DNA from: Bacillus sp. MYb209
GTDB taxonomy: Bacteria; Bacillota; Bacilli; Bacillales; Bacillaceae_G
DNA: 64,000 nucleotides
Assembly: GCF_002975175.1 (NCBI RefSeq)
Contig: NZ_PCNZ01000002.1
Location: 354,230-418,229, forward strand
Direction of reading: 5' to 3'
Positions 30,270 through 39,794 of this stretch are shown piece by piece. The notes beneath the pieces were generated by a model that worked only from the letters and a program-made list of their open reading frames with translations, had not been told where the DNA came from and did not search any database. Positions within the stretch are counted from its first letter, which is position 1, and the number at the start of each line of letters is the position of its first letter. A program made the position numbers and the translations under genes.

Positions 30270-31044
30270 CGGGGCGGCCGTATCTTACGATCAATATGCA
30301 AATGTACAAAAGAAGATGGCACATTCGTTACTTTCTATATTGAAAGAACGGTATAGTGAAGCATCATCGATACGTATTTTAGAACTTGGATGTGGAACTG
30401 GATATGTAACAGAGCAATTATCAAATTCATTTCCGAAAGCACATATTACAGCTGTTGATTTTGCTGATGAGATGATTGCAGTGGCGAAGGCTAGGAAACA
30501 AGTGGAGAATGTTGCATTTAGATGTGAAGATATTGAGAAATTAAAATTAGAAGATTCATATGATGTCATTATTTCAAACGCTACATTTCAATGGCTAAAT
30601 GATTTAAAAGCGACAGTGAAAGATTTATTTAACCATTTGTCTGAAGAGGGAATATTATTATTTTCGACGTTTGGTAATACGACTTTCCAAGAATTACATA
30701 CGTCTTTCCAACGTGCTAAGAAAGAAAAGGGGATACACAATTGTGCTTCAATTGGACAACGCTTCATTTCGAAAGAACAGTTAGTAAATATATGTGAAAT
30801 GCCATTAGGAAATGTACATGTTTCTGAAACATGTTACATAGAAAAATTTACAGAAGTTAGGGAGTTTCTACATTCTATTCGAAAAGTAGGAGCGACCAAT
30901 AGTAATGAAGAGTCGTATTGTCAAAGTCCTTCACTCTTTCGTGCGATGCTTCGAATATACGAAAGAGACTTCACGGAAAAAGAAGTGATAGTAGCAACAT
31001 ATCATGCTTTATTTACGTATATAACAAAAGAGGGGGAGAGATGA
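30235..31044 (+). CDS. bioC: Malonyl-ACP O-methyltransferase
   Basis: SAM-dependent methyltransferase that disguises malonyl-ACP so fatty acid synthesis can build the pimeloyl chain. The 269-residue product has [31 protein letters not shown] (SAM motif I), AVDFADEMI and ISNATFQWL, as in BioC. AGAGGGG precedes the ATG. It overlaps bioH and is followed by bioB after one base. Confidence 0.94.
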   Translation: MINKTLLQKRFNGAAVSYDQYANVQKKMAHSLLSILKERYSEASSIRILELGCGTGYVTEQLSNSFPKAHITAVDFADEMIAVAKARKQVENVAFRCEDIEKLKLEDSYDVIISNATFQWLNDLKATVKDLFNHLSEEGILLFSTFGNTTFQELHTSFQRAKKEKGIHNCASIGQRFISKEQLVNICEMPLGNVHVSETCYIEKFTEVREFLHSIRKVGATNSNEESYCQSPSLFRAMLRIYERDFTEKEVIVATYHALFTYITKEGER

Positions 31045-31045
31045 A

Positions 31046-32044
31046 ATGAAACAAGTACAAACAAAAATAGATTGGAAAAAAATTGCATCTGAAGTAGTAG
31101 GGGGCAGACACATCACGAAAGAGGAAGCAAGAGCGATTTTAGAAGCTGATGATACAGAAGTTTTAGAAATTATGAATGCAGCTTACATCATTCGTCATCA
31201 TCACTTTGGAAAGAAAGTAAAGCTGAATATGATTATTAATACGAAATCTGGATTATGTCCTGAAGATTGCGGGTATTGTTCACAGTCTATTATTTCAGAA
31301 GCACCGATTGATAAATATGCATGGTTAACACAAGAGAAAATTGTTGAAGGAGCGCACGAAGCGATTCGTCGTAAAGCAGGTACATATTGTATTGTTGCAT
31401 CTGGTCGTCGTCCGACGGATAAAGAAGTAAATCACGTTATTGGAGCAGTTAAGGAAATTCGTGAAACGACAGATTTGAAAATTTGCTGTTGTTTAGGATT
31501 TTTAAATGAAGATCAAGCAGGTCAGTTAGCAGAAGCTGGTGTGCATCGTTATAACCACAACTTAAATACGCATGCTAACAATTATGATAGCATTTGTTCA
31601 ACGCATACGTATGACGATCGTGTTGATACAGTTCAAAAAGCGAAGCAAGCTGGTATTTCTCCATGCTCTGGGGCAATTTTCGGAATGGGAGAAACGATTG
31701 AACAGCGTGCTGAAATTGCATTTGAATTACAACGTTTAGATGCAGATTCTATTCCATGTAATTTCCTTGTTGCTGTAAAGGGTACTCCGCTTGAAGGACA
31801 AAAGGAATTAACACCTGTAGAATGTTTAAAAGTGCTGGCAATGATGCGTTTTGTAAATCCAACAAAAGAAATTCGTATTTCAGGTGGCCGAGAACTTAAT
31901 TTACGTTCTGTACAGCCAATGGGTTTATTTGCAGCAAACTCTATTTTTGTCGGGGATTATTTAACAACAGCAGGACAAGAGCCGACTGCGGACTGGGGTA
32001 TGATTGAAGATTTAGGATTTGAGATTGAAGAATGTGCACTATAA
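31046..32044 (+). CDS. bioB: Biotin synthase (radical SAM)
   Basis: Inserts sulfur into dethiobiotin. The 332-residue product has the radical SAM motif CPEDCGYCSQS (CxxxCxxC, near residue 70), CCCLGF, YNHNLNTH and RISGGRE, which covers the ligands of the second cluster. GGGGGAG at the end of bioC serves as ribosome site. Last gene of the operon, with a terminator 10 bp on. Confidence 0.97.
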   Translation: MKQVQTKIDWKKIASEVVGGRHITKEEARAILEADDTEVLEIMNAAYIIRHHHFGKKVKLNMIINTKSGLCPEDCGYCSQSIISEAPIDKYAWLTQEKIVEGAHEAIRRKAGTYCIVASGRRPTDKEVNHVIGAVKEIRETTDLKICCCLGFLNEDQAGQLAEAGVHRYNHNLNTHANNYDSICSTHTYDDRVDTVQKAKQAGISPCSGAIFGMGETIEQRAEIAFELQRLDADSIPCNFLVAVKGTPLEGQKELTPVECLKVLAMMRFVNPTKEIRISGGRELNLRSVQPMGLFAANSIFVGDYLTTAGQEPTADWGMIEDLGFEIEECAL

Positions 32045-32050
32045 GATAGA

Positions 32051-32084
32051 TGAAAAGCAAACTCTTTAAAGGGTTTGCTTTTTG
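32051..32084 (+). terminator. Terminator of the biotin operon
   Basis: AAAGCAAACTCTTT/AAAGGGTTTGCTTT with one mismatch closes on itself and ends in TTTTTG. Confidence 0.88.
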
Positions 32085-32223
32085 TAAATAAAATGTAATA
32101 AATAGCCATTAACGCTTGATACTATTGGTTTTTGATCGAGAAAAAGAATTTTTGTGGACGAATTTTCCAAGCCCAAATTGTACATAGTAAAAATGTAATT
32201 CATATTGGGTTGGAGGATTTTAC

Positions 32224-32544
32224 ATGCACAAATATATATTAGCTATTATGACTTGTCTTATTTTAATAAAAGCGATAAGTGCTGATCCGGTTAAGGCGGC
32301 TGAAAATCCTGAACAAAAAGAAATGCAACAAAGAATTGAACAACATTTTCGAACGAAAGCTGAACATTTTGGACTTGAAACAGAAGGAAAAGATTTAAAA
32401 GAAGTACGAAAAGAAATTACTATTATAGAAGAAGCGAAAAAAAGAGAGAATGTGTGGAGAACAGCACAAACTCTTCGTATAAAAACAGAAGGAAAAACGA
32501 TGGATGAATTAATAGAGGATGTACGAAAAAAGGTGGAAAAATAA
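32224..32544 (+). CDS. Small secreted protein with TEGK repeats, relative of the 25784 gene product
   Basis: 106 residues with a signal peptide (about 1-26, ISADPVKAAE) and two repeats, AEHFGLETEGKDLKEVRKEI and AQTLRIKTEGKTMDELIEDV, matching the TEGK pattern of the protein encoded at 25784-26140. GGTTGGAGG precedes ATG 32224. Function unknown. It is convergent with the riboflavin operon and separated from bioB by a terminator. Confidence 0.8.
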   Translation: MHKYILAIMTCLILIKAISADPVKAAENPEQKEMQQRIEQHFRTKAEHFGLETEGKDLKEVRKEITIIEEAKKRENVWRTAQTLRIKTEGKTMDELIEDVRKKVEK

Positions 32545-32573
32545 AAAAAGAGGCCGCAGCCTCTTTTTTTTTA
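32542..32573. terminator. Bidirectional terminator between the TEGK gene and ribH
   Basis: AAAGAGGC/GCCTCTTT with a CGCA loop lies between runs of A and T. Confidence 0.9.
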
Positions 32574-33032
32574 TGCCCATTGTTTTGATAAATGAGCCAT
32601 TTCAATCGCAGCAACTGCTGATTCATATCCTTTATTACCAGCTTTTGTACCTGCACGTTCAATCGCTTGTTCGATTGTTTCTGTCGTTAATACACCGAAA
32701 ATAACTGGAATGTCCGTTTGTAGTGATAAAGACGCAACGCCTTTTGCGACTTCATTACAAACGTAATCGTAATGCGTTGTAGCACCACGGATTACTGTAC
32801 CTAATGTAATAACGGCATCATATTTTCCGCTATTGGCCATCTTTTTAGCGATTAAAGGAATTTCAAATGCGCCAGGAACCCATGCAACATCAATGTCATT
32901 CTCTTCTACACCGTGACGCTTTAATCCATCTAAAGCTCCGCCAAGTAACTTGCTTGTAATAAATTCATTAAAACGTCCAACAACAACCCCAACTTTTAAT
33001 CCTGTACCAACTAAATGACCTTCGAATACCAT
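32571..33032 (-). CDS. ribH: 6,7-dimethyl-8-ribityllumazine synthase
   Basis: Condenses the pyrimidinedione from RibD with the butanone phosphate from RibBA. The 153-residue product has [37 protein letters not shown] with the catalytic histidine, and [17 protein letters not shown]. Last gene of ribD-ribE-ribBA-ribH. GGGAGAGA precedes the ATG. Confidence 0.96.
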
Positions 33033-33050
33033 AATTTATCTCTCCCTTAA

Positions 33051-34244
33051 TTATAAGTTTAGTAAATGTCCTAATTTGTTTACTTTCGTTTGTAAATACG
33101 TTTTATTTTCTTCTTTTGTTGGCATTTGCAGCGGTACACGCTCGGTTACTTCTAAATCGTAACCTTGTAAGCCAGCAATTTTTCGTGGATTATTCGTTAA
33201 TAATCGTAAACTTTGTAATCCTAAATCTTTTAAAATTTGAGCGCCAATACCGTAATCACGAAGATCAGCTGGGAACCCAAGTTTTTCATTTGCTTCTACA
33301 GTATCTAACCCTTCTTCTTGTAACTTATAAGCACGCAGCTTATTAAGAAGACCAATACCTCGTCCTTCTTGTCTCATATAGAGGAGAACACCTTTACCTT
33401 CACGCTCAATTTGAGCAAGTGCAGCATGTAGCTGTGGTCCGCAATCACAACGGCACGAACCGAATACATCGCCTGTTAAGCATTCTGAATGAACGCGTAC
33501 AAGTACAGGTTCGCCTGTTGAAATATCACCTTTTACGAGTGCAATATGTTCTTTCGTATCTAATGAATTAGAATAGCCAATTGCATGAAAAGTACCGAAT
33601 TCTGTAGGTAATGTAATTTCCACTTCTCTTGTAACAAGTGTTTCATGATGACGGCGATAAGCAATTAAATCTTCAATTGTAATCATTTTTATATCAAATT
33701 GTTTTGCACACTGCATTAAATCAGGTACACGTGCCATCGTCCCATCTTCATTTATAATCTCGCAAATGACTCCAGCTGGCTCAGCCCCGCATAGTTTTGC
33801 TAAATCAACAGCAGCTTCTGTATGACCTGCACGGCGAAGGACACCACCTTCTTTCGCAATTAATGGGAAGATATGTCCAGGACGGTTAAAATCATTTCCT
33901 TTAGATGCGGGATTTAATAATTCCTGTATTGTTGTAGCACGCTCATGAGCACTAATGCCTGTTGTTGTAGAAACGTGATCGATACTTACTGTAAACGCAG
34001 TATGATGCGAATCTGTATTATGAGAAACCATTGGCTCTAATTGTAGACGCTCTGCGTATTGCTCTGTAATCGGTACGCAAACGAGACCACGGCCGTGTGT
34101 AATCATAAAATTAATCGTTTCTGGTGTAATGTACTCTGCTAAAGCAATAAAGTCGCCTTCATTTTCTCGGTTTTCATCATCACATACGATAACGACTTTT
34201 CCTTGTTTTAAATCTTCTAGAGCCTCTTCAATACGATGAAACAT
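33051..34244 (-). CDS. ribBA: Bifunctional 3,4-dihydroxy-2-butanone-4-phosphate synthase / GTP cyclohydrolase II
   Basis: The N-terminal half (about 1-200) has [12 protein letters not shown] and [12 protein letters not shown] of the DHBP synthase; the C-terminal half has the zinc site [15 protein letters not shown] and RQEGRGIGL of GTP cyclohydrolase II. Both active sites look complete, so one protein supplies both branches of riboflavin synthesis. 397 residues is the usual fused length. AAGGGGG precedes ATG 34244. Confidence 0.96.
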   Translation of the reverse strand: MFHRIEEALEDLKQGKVVIVCDDENRENEGDFIALAEYITPETINFMITHGRGLVCVPITEQYAERLQLEPMVSHNTDSHHTAFTVSIDHVSTTTGISAHERATTIQELLNPASKGNDFNRPGHIFPLIAKEGGVLRRAGHTEAAVDLAKLCGAEPAGVICEIINEDGTMARVPDLMQCAKQFDIKMITIEDLIAYRRHHETLVTREVEITLPTEFGTFHAIGYSNSLDTKEHIALVKGDISTGEPVLVRVHSECLTGDVFGSCRCDCGPQLHAALAQIEREGKGVLLYMRQEGRGIGLLNKLRAYKLQEEGLDTVEANEKLGFPADLRDYGIGAQILKDLGLQSLRLLTNNPRKIAGLQGYDLEVTERVPLQMPTKEENKTYLQTKVNKLGHLLNL

Positions 34245-34256
34245 TGTGCTTCCCCC

Positions 34257-34901
34257 TTATAGAAATCCGTTTTCTTGTAAAAAGTTTTCGGTCATTGAGT
34301 CTGTTCTTTTTACGGGCTTTGAAATAAAGCGTTCAATATATTTACCAATCATGTCACACTCAATGTTTACGATGTCCCCGGCTTTTTTTTCTCCGATGAC
34401 AGATTCGCTTACGGTGTGTGGGATGAGTGAGATTGTAATTGAAGATTCGTCTATATCAAATATTGTTAAACTAGTGCCATCAACAGCAACGGATCCTTTA
34501 TGCAAACAATAGCGTAGTAATTCATCAGAAATTGCTATTTTGTAATAGTTGGCATTGTAATGTTGTTTTTTAGTTAAAATCGTACCGATGCCATCGATAT
34601 GTCCGGTGACGAAATGTCCACCGAATCGTCCGTTTGCAGCCATTGCCCGTTCTAAATTCACTTTAGCACTTGGCTTTAGCATACGAAGTGATGTTGCTTT
34701 CATCGTTTCAGGCATTGCATCGACAGTGAATGAAGTAGTCGTAAAATTAGTTACGGTTAAGCAAGTCCCGTTAACCGCGATACTATCACCTAACTTAACA
34801 TCTGATAAAATTTGATTTGCGTTAATAGTTAGCTTCATTGCTTCCCCGCTTTGAGTCATGCTTGATATCGTTCCTAACTCTTCTACAATTCCTGTAAACA
34901 T
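34257..34901 (-). CDS. ribE: Riboflavin synthase, alpha chain
   Basis: Dismutates two lumazines to riboflavin. The 214-residue product starts MFTGIVEELG and shows the internal duplication of the family: GDSIAVNGTCLTV in the first barrel and GSVAVDGTSLTI in the second, plus NLERAMAANGRFGGHFVTGHIDG. It overlaps the end of ribD by 19 bp. Confidence 0.96.
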   Translation of the reverse strand: MFTGIVEELGTISSMTQSGEAMKLTINANQILSDVKLGDSIAVNGTCLTVTNFTTTSFTVDAMPETMKATSLRMLKPSAKVNLERAMAANGRFGGHFVTGHIDGIGTILTKKQHYNANYYKIAISDELLRYCLHKGSVAVDGTSLTIFDIDESSITISLIPHTVSESVIGEKKAGDIVNIECDMIGKYIERFISKPVKRTDSMTENFLQENGFL

Positions 34902-35995
34902 TCCGTCACCTCGCTTTTTAAGGTTGCAACAATTTTTATATCATTACCAATTTGCTTCATCTCTTGAATTGTTAAGGAAAGTGCATCTTGCAACTTTGAA
35001 AAACCAGCTCCGCCAAATAAAGTGGGTGCATCTTTTCCACCAATTAATTTCGGGCTTATATAGGTCACGATTTCATTAAAACTATTTGTTTTTAAGAAGC
35101 TTGCATGTACCGCTTGACCACCTTCAACAAATAGAGAAAGGATTTGTTTCTCACCGAGTAGGGATAGGACATCTTGTATTTCAATTTGCTTCGTTTTCAT
35201 TTGGAATATAGTTATATTTTCAGATTCATAAGAAGCTATTTTCTCTTTATTTACATCCTTACCGACAATAATCCATGTCGGAGCTAAGCCATCTGTTATG
35301 ACATGAGAAGATGGCGGCGTTCTTAAGTGGGTATCTAAAATAACGCGTATAGGATGTTTACCTCCGTTTGGAATTCTTGTCGTTAAATGTGGATTATCAG
35401 TTATAACAGTATTCACACCGACAAGAATCACATCATGAGTATGACGATACTGATGAACGTCTGCACGTGCTTTTTCTCCTGTAATCCACTTACTTTCCCC
35501 CGTTACAGTCGCTGTTTTTCCATCTAAGCTCATTGCTGTTTTTATTGTTACAAATGGCCGTTTCGTTTTCATATAGTGAAAAAAGTATCGATTTAATAAA
35601 GTTGCTTCCGCTTCAAGAACACCAGTAGTTACCTTTATCCCAGCTTTTTCCAATCTCCTTGTTCCATTACCAGAAACGAGTGGATTGCAATCAAGGGTAG
35701 CAATTACAACCTGCTGGACTCCTTTTTCAATGAGTAATTCACAGCAAGGTGGTGTTTTTCCAAAATGGCTACACGGTTCAAGTGTTACATAAACGGTAGC
35801 ACCTTTTGCTTTTTCACCAGCCATATGAAGTGCATGAACTTCAGCATGTTCTTCACCAGCACGCAAGTGAGCTCCTATTCCTATGATGTTTCCATCTTTT
35901 ACAACAACAGCACCAACCATAGGATTTGGACTTGTCTGTCCGGAGGTACCTTGTGCTAACTGCAAGGCAATCCTCATATATTCTTGATCTGTCAT
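34883..35995 (-). CDS. ribD: Bifunctional deaminase/reductase of riboflavin synthesis
   Basis: The N-terminal deaminase domain has the zinc motif HAEVHAL and PCSHFGKTPPCCELLI; the C-terminal reductase has KTAMSLDGKTA and FVEGGQAVHASFL. 370 residues fits. ATG 35995 is chosen because GGAGAGGTG lies seven bases upstream; a 36022 start would fall within the riboswitch terminator. First gene of the rib operon behind the FMN riboswitch. Confidence 0.95.
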   Translation of the reverse strand: MTDQEYMRIALQLAQGTSGQTSPNPMVGAVVVKDGNIIGIGAHLRAGEEHAEVHALHMAGEKAKGATVYVTLEPCSHFGKTPPCCELLIEKGVQQVVIATLDCNPLVSGNGTRRLEKAGIKVTTGVLEAEATLLNRYFFHYMKTKRPFVTIKTAMSLDGKTATVTGESKWITGEKARADVHQYRHTHDVILVGVNTVITDNPHLTTRIPNGGKHPIRVILDTHLRTPPSSHVITDGLAPTWIIVGKDVNKEKIASYESENITIFQMKTKQIEIQDVLSLLGEKQILSLFVEGGQAVHASFLKTNSFNEIVTYISPKLIGGKDAPTLFGGAGFSKLQDALSLTIQEMKQIGNDIKIVATLKSEVTECLQEL

Positions 35996-36013
35996 TCTCT
36001 TCACCTCTCCTGA

Positions 36014-36054
36014 AAAAATCAAAAAACCCCAAGGATTTTATATCCTTGGGGTTT
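36014..36054 (-). terminator. FMN riboswitch terminator
   Basis: On the minus strand AACCCCAAGGAT/ATCCTTGGGGTT over ATAAA is followed by TTTTGATTTTTT, 20-60 bases before ribD. Confidence 0.93.
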
Positions 36055-36306
36055 GGGAGACGTGATTTCTAGAAATATAGTTCGAATACGAAAGTATAGG
36101 AAAGAAACCTAACGATGACTGATATTTTGGCATAAGGAAAAAACCTAGCAAAATATCGAATTTTTCAAACGCTAGTCGTATCTTTTTATTTCAGTATAGA
36201 AACATAAGTATACAAAATAAAACATATATAAAGATTCAAAATGAACCTTTAAAAATATGCATACTGAAATAAAAGTGTATTCGCTATATATAATTACTAG
36301 AAAACA
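36055..36306 (-). other. Long spacer between FMN aptamer and its terminator
   Basis: About 250 A+T-rich bases with no ORF and ribosome site. It contains a 14-bp perfect inverted repeat, TTTTATTTCAGTAT (36184-36197) and ATACTGAAATAAAA (36261-36274), 63 bases apart. It is longer than the usual FMN expression platform. Confidence 0.6.
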
Positions 36307-36446
36307 TATCCTTCTCCCATCCAGACTATACTGTCGGCCCTAGAGTTTCACTAGATCCACCGTTTTCGAGTTGAAAACGGGTCACGGACTTAGAAGCTTA
36401 CGCTTCATCACCGCCGGTTGGGAATTTCACCCGACCCCGAAGGATG
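36307..36446 (-). ncRNA. FMN riboswitch (RFN element) aptamer
   Basis: On the minus strand the conserved RFN blocks appear in order: CATCCTTCGGGGTCGGGTG, AAATTCCCAACCGGCGGTG, AAGCCCG-like CTAAGTCCGTGACCC, GGTGGATCTAGTGAAA, CTAGGGCCGACAGTATAG and CTGGATGGGAGAAGGAT. It controls the rib operon by FMN-dependent termination. Confidence 0.96.
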
Positions 36447-36458
36447 TTGTTTGCTCAC

Positions 36459-36468
36459 ATTATAGCAC
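36459..36468 (-). promoter_or_regulatory. rib operon promoter, extended -10
   Basis: On the minus strand TGCTATAAT stands about 12 bases before the start of the FMN aptamer. It is an extended -10 (TGnTATAAT); no good -35 is visible upstream, which such promoters tolerate. Confidence 0.7.
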
Positions 36469-36596
36469 AAAAAAGAAAAAAGCATAGTAAAAAACATTCG
36501 AATGTGAAGAATTGTTTGAAAATAGATGTAGGTCTGAAGGGAGATAAACGTAATAGAAATGTTGTAAGGGAAAGGGCTATACAGGAGTTGATCAAA

Positions 36597-36629
36597 AGAA
36601 AAAACATGCACAAAAAAATGTGCATGTTA
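36597..36629 (-). terminator. Terminator of the CDGSH gene
   Basis: AACATGCACA/TGTGCATGTT with a T-rich loop is followed on the minus strand by TTTTCTTTT. Confidence 0.88.
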
Positions 36630-36638
36630 CGTCCAAAA

Positions 36639-36845
36639 TTACTCTGCCTCTGGTGCTCTAACAACAGATTCGAATTTTCCCTTATGCGAAGCATCGCAAT
36701 AAGGCATATTTTTTGATAGACCACAACGACATAAAGAAAATGCCGGTTTTGCTGGGAATACATTCCCTTGTGAATCGACTAATTCCACGTCCCCTGTAAC
36801 GCGAAAAGAGCCATTATCATTTACTTTAATTTGTACTTTTGCCAA
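36639..36845 (-). CDS. CDGSH-type iron-sulfur protein
   Basis: The 68-residue product has the [2Fe-2S] motif CRCGLSKNMPYCDASH, fitting C-x-C-x(2)-S-x(3)-P-x-C-D-x(2)-H of the mitoNEET/CDGSH family, at about residues 39-54. It has no membrane anchor, so it should be cytosolic. Role unknown, perhaps electron transfer or cluster handling. The start is a TTG with AAAGGAGGG eight bases upstream. Monocistronic with its own terminator. Confidence 0.9.
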   Translation of the reverse strand: MAKVQIKVNDNGSFRVTGDVELVDSQGNVFPAKPAFSLCRCGLSKNMPYCDASHKGKFESVVRAPEAE

Positions 36846-36984
36846 CGTTATCCCTCCTTTCTAAACGCTTAATCTCATCATATAATTAGGGAGAGTACTT
36901 GACAATATAAAAAGAGCACTTTGTTTGAGAGAGAAGAGAGTGTTATAATAGTTTTTATAACTGACTAGAGTAAGGTGACGAAAG

Positions 36985-37230
36985 ATGGATAAAAAATTAC
37001 GAACACTACAAAATATTGCAAATGAGCGCACATGGGCATCATTTTTGAATGATAATCATCCATATAGTTTACTTCATTGGTCAATCGCAGGTGTAGGACA
37101 AGAACCGAAAGATGTTTGGTTACTTCAAGATGAGGTGACTTTTCAAACGACGGAATTCCCAACGCTAGATGAGGCAGTAAAGTGGATTTCTGAAAATATG
37201 GAACAAGTTACAGACGTTTTAGCGCAGTAA
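36985..37230 (+). CDS. yqkC: YqkC-like protein (DUF2552)
   Basis: An 81-residue soluble protein: [20 protein letters not shown] and [20 protein letters not shown] in sequence are the traits I remember for DUF2552/YqkC. AAGGTGACG precedes the ATG. It is next to the yqkD-like gene, as in B. subtilis, though convergent with it. Function unknown. Confidence 0.8.
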   Translation: MDKKLRTLQNIANERTWASFLNDNHPYSLLHWSIAGVGQEPKDVWLLQDEVTFQTTEFPTLDEAVKWISENMEQVTDVLAQ

Positions 37231-37263
37231 AAAAACAGGCTTATGCAAGCCTGTTTTTTGTTT
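37228..37263. terminator. Bidirectional terminator between yqkC and yqkD
   Basis: AACAGGCTT/AAGCCTGTT over ATGC with A and T runs on either side. Confidence 0.9.
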
Positions 37264-38164
37264 CTTTTACATATGTGTTTAAAAATTGATCGATGGCATC
37301 TTCGTACTCTTCTTTATTTTCATTATAAGAGCAAGCGTGTGCACCATGTTCTGCAATATAAAGCTGTTTATTATTTTCTTTCGCTTCATAAAGTGATTTC
37401 GTCATATCAGATAAAATATAGTCATCATCTTTACTATGAATAAAGAGAACAGGATTGTTAATATTTTTTATACAATCAATTGGTGAAACTTCACGAAGTG
37501 TATAGCCATCACGAACTTTTAAAAAGGCATTTGCTAAAGGTAATAAAGGCCATTTTGGTAAATGAAACTCAACTTTCAAACGATGTTGTAACTGTCCATA
37601 AAAATCAGAGAAAGGACAATCAGCAATATAAAAATCAGCACCATCTTCTACAAGTCCTGCATATTGAAGAAGAGTTGCAGCACCCATAGATTCACCATGA
37701 ATTCCGAGTGTAATATTCGTTCCGAAACGATCTTTTAGCCAGTCAACTACTGACTTTAAATCATGTTTTTCATAATAGCCATAGCTTGTTGTTTTACCAC
37801 CGGTTTTACCATGGCGGCGATGATCATAAATAAATACGTTATATCCTCTATTTAAAAATAAGTTTGCATATTTAACGGAATTCATTTTATTTACGGTCAC
37901 ACCGTGGCAAAAAATCATAAATTTATTGGAATGACCAGCTGGCATGTAATATCCGTGAAGTTCGTATCCGAATTGAGAAGGGATGTGAACCTCTTCTTTT
38001 TGAATAGCCTTAAAATCGTCCAAATGAAAATGCTTTTTCGTTTCGCGTTCTAAAACTTCTTCCTCTGTTTTTTTCTTCAAGTACATAACTTTATTTGTAA
38101 AGAAAATCCCAATCGCAGTTAGTGCACCTAGTATAGTAAACAATGCTGTAAAAAAACGTTTCAT
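37241..38164 (-). CDS. yqkD: Membrane-anchored alpha/beta hydrolase, YqkD-like
   Basis: The 307-residue protein has an N-terminal membrane helix (about 3-25) and an S9/alpha-beta hydrolase domain with FCHGVTVNK, YDHRRHGKTGG, the nucleophile elbow GIHGESMGAAT, an Asp in IHSKDDDYI and His in EHGAHACSY. Probably a serine esterase or thioesterase on the membrane; substrate unknown. GGAGGATGAGG precedes the ATG. Confidence 0.85.
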   Translation of the reverse strand: MKRFFTALFTILGALTAIGIFFTNKVMYLKKKTEEEVLERETKKHFHLDDFKAIQKEEVHIPSQFGYELHGYYMPAGHSNKFMIFCHGVTVNKMNSVKYANLFLNRGYNVFIYDHRRHGKTGGKTTSYGYYEKHDLKSVVDWLKDRFGTNITLGIHGESMGAATLLQYAGLVEDGADFYIADCPFSDFYGQLQHRLKVEFHLPKWPLLPLANAFLKVRDGYTLREVSPIDCIKNINNPVLFIHSKDDDYILSDMTKSLYEAKENNKQLYIAEHGAHACSYNENKEEYEDAIDQFLNTYVKETKNRLA

Positions 38165-38246
38165 ACTTTACCTCATCCTCCAAATACCTCTACATGTGAT
38201 ACACTAACATTGTATCACAATGATGTGAAAAGGGGAGAAATCGTAT

Positions 38247-38723
38247 ATGGTTCATATACAAAAAATTACACCAGAAATGAAAGAAGCAATTCAGGATTTT
38301 ATGTGTGAAAACTGGGGAAGCTCAATGATGGTCTCTCGAGGCAGAGTATATCAATTAGAAGAATTACCCGGTTTTGTTGCACTTAGAAATAACAGAATAG
38401 TGGGAATTCTGACATATAAAGTGATAGAAAACATGTGTGAAATTGTATCGTTAAATAGTTTTGAGGAAGGGAAGGGGATTGGTACAAAACTGGTGGATTG
38501 TGTGTTGCAAGTGGCAAAAGAGAACGAATGTAAAAAAGTGTGGCTCATTACGACGAATGATAATATGAACGCACTTCGTTTTTATCAAAAACGTAACTTC
38601 ATGATGACGAACTTATATATTGATGCGGTAAAGGAAGCACGAAAAATAAAGAAAGAAATTCCGTTTATTGGTTATGATAATATCGCGATTTCACATGAAA
38701 TTCAGCTGGAGTATATTTTATGA
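38247..38723 (+). CDS. GNAT-family N-acetyltransferase
   Basis: The 158-residue protein has the acetyl-CoA loop EEGKGIGTKLVDCVLQ and NALRFYQKRNFMM typical of GNAT motif A/B. AGGGGAG precedes the ATG. Substrate is unknown and no neighbour points to it. Confidence 0.85.
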   Translation: MVHIQKITPEMKEAIQDFMCENWGSSMMVSRGRVYQLEELPGFVALRNNRIVGILTYKVIENMCEIVSLNSFEEGKGIGTKLVDCVLQVAKENECKKVWLITTNDNMNALRFYQKRNFMMTNLYIDAVKEARKIKKEIPFIGYDNIAISHEIQLEYIL

Positions 38724-38837
38724 GTAGAGTGGAAGTTGTGTAACAATTTTCAGAAATATAAAACAATAACCTTGACGAATGTTATATTTTGGTTTAGTTT
38801 AAAATTGTAATCTATTACCATATTAAGGGGTGACGAT

Positions 38838-39764
38838 GTGGCAACTATACGTGATGTTGCAAAATTGGCCGGTGTTTCAGTCGCAACCGTTTCAAGAGTC
38901 ATTAACGAAAAAGGATATGTCCATGAAGATACGGTGAAACAAGTAAAAAAAGCAATTGAAGAATTACATTATAGACCGAATGCTACAGCAAAGCCTTTAT
39001 TTAAACAGCCTTCAACGATGATTGCATTACTTGTAGATAATTTGCATAATCCATCATACATCACTTTGCTCCGTTTCGTTGAGGAAATAGCATATAAAGA
39101 AGGGTATCAAGTAATAGTTTGTAATATAGAAAATAAGAATAGATACATAGATATGTTGGAGCAAAATAACATTGCAGGCGTTATAATGACGAAATCTGTT
39201 TTTCGAAGTATAGGAGAAATCTCACTTCCTTTCACTGTGCTTGAAGAACGACAATCTCTTATGAGCTATTATGAAAGTGGACAGAAAGCTGTTTCTTTAT
39301 TAAAAGAGAAAGGCTGCCAGTTTCTTGCTTATATCGGTGAGGGAGTAGAGAGTGAAGAAATGGAAGAGCATGTGGCAGGATTTCTAGATACTGCTTGGAA
39401 AGAAGGACTTTCTTATCGAGAGGAAATTGTACAAGGGTATACGAATCAACAGTTTCTTGAATTGTTACAAAAGCATCCATACATAGATGGGGTTGTAGCT
39501 TCAAGTGACAAGGTCGCTATTGAGCTAATCAGGGCGGCGAAAACTCTTAATATTCATATACCAGGTAAGTTGCAAATCATTGGATTTAACGGGAGTGTAG
39601 AGGGTGAATGGATAAGTCCAGCATTAACGACGATTGGAAGTTATATCGAAGAAAATGGGGAAATAGCTTTTCAGCAGTTAATAGGAAAAATAAAGAAGAA
39701 ACAAGTGGGACAAGAAGAAGTGGAAACAGAATTTAGATGCATTGAGAGAGAAACAACAAAGTAA
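38838..39764 (+). CDS. LacI-family transcriptional regulator
   Basis: 308 residues: HTH at the N-terminus (TIRDVAKLAGVSVATVSRVI) with the family hinge YRPNATAKPL, then a periplasmic-binding-like sensor domain. Compared with typical members (about 330-340) the sensor part is a little short. GTG 38838 is preceded by AAGGGGTGA. It is convergent with a YuiF-like permease, so regulation of that gene is possible but unproven. Confidence 0.92.
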   Translation: MATIRDVAKLAGVSVATVSRVINEKGYVHEDTVKQVKKAIEELHYRPNATAKPLFKQPSTMIALLVDNLHNPSYITLLRFVEEIAYKEGYQVIVCNIENKNRYIDMLEQNNIAGVIMTKSVFRSIGEISLPFTVLEERQSLMSYYESGQKAVSLLKEKGCQFLAYIGEGVESEEMEEHVAGFLDTAWKEGLSYREEIVQGYTNQQFLELLQKHPYIDGVVASSDKVAIELIRAAKTLNIHIPGKLQIIGFNGSVEGEWISPALTTIGSYIEENGEIAFQQLIGKIKKKQVGQEEVETEFRCIERETTK

Positions 39765-39794
39765 AAGGTGCGTTTTTAAAACGCACCTTTTATA
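39762..39794. terminator. Terminator between the LacI-type and YuiF-like genes
   Basis: AAAAGGTGCGTTTT/AAAACGCACCTTTT stem with short T-tract. Confidence 0.85.
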
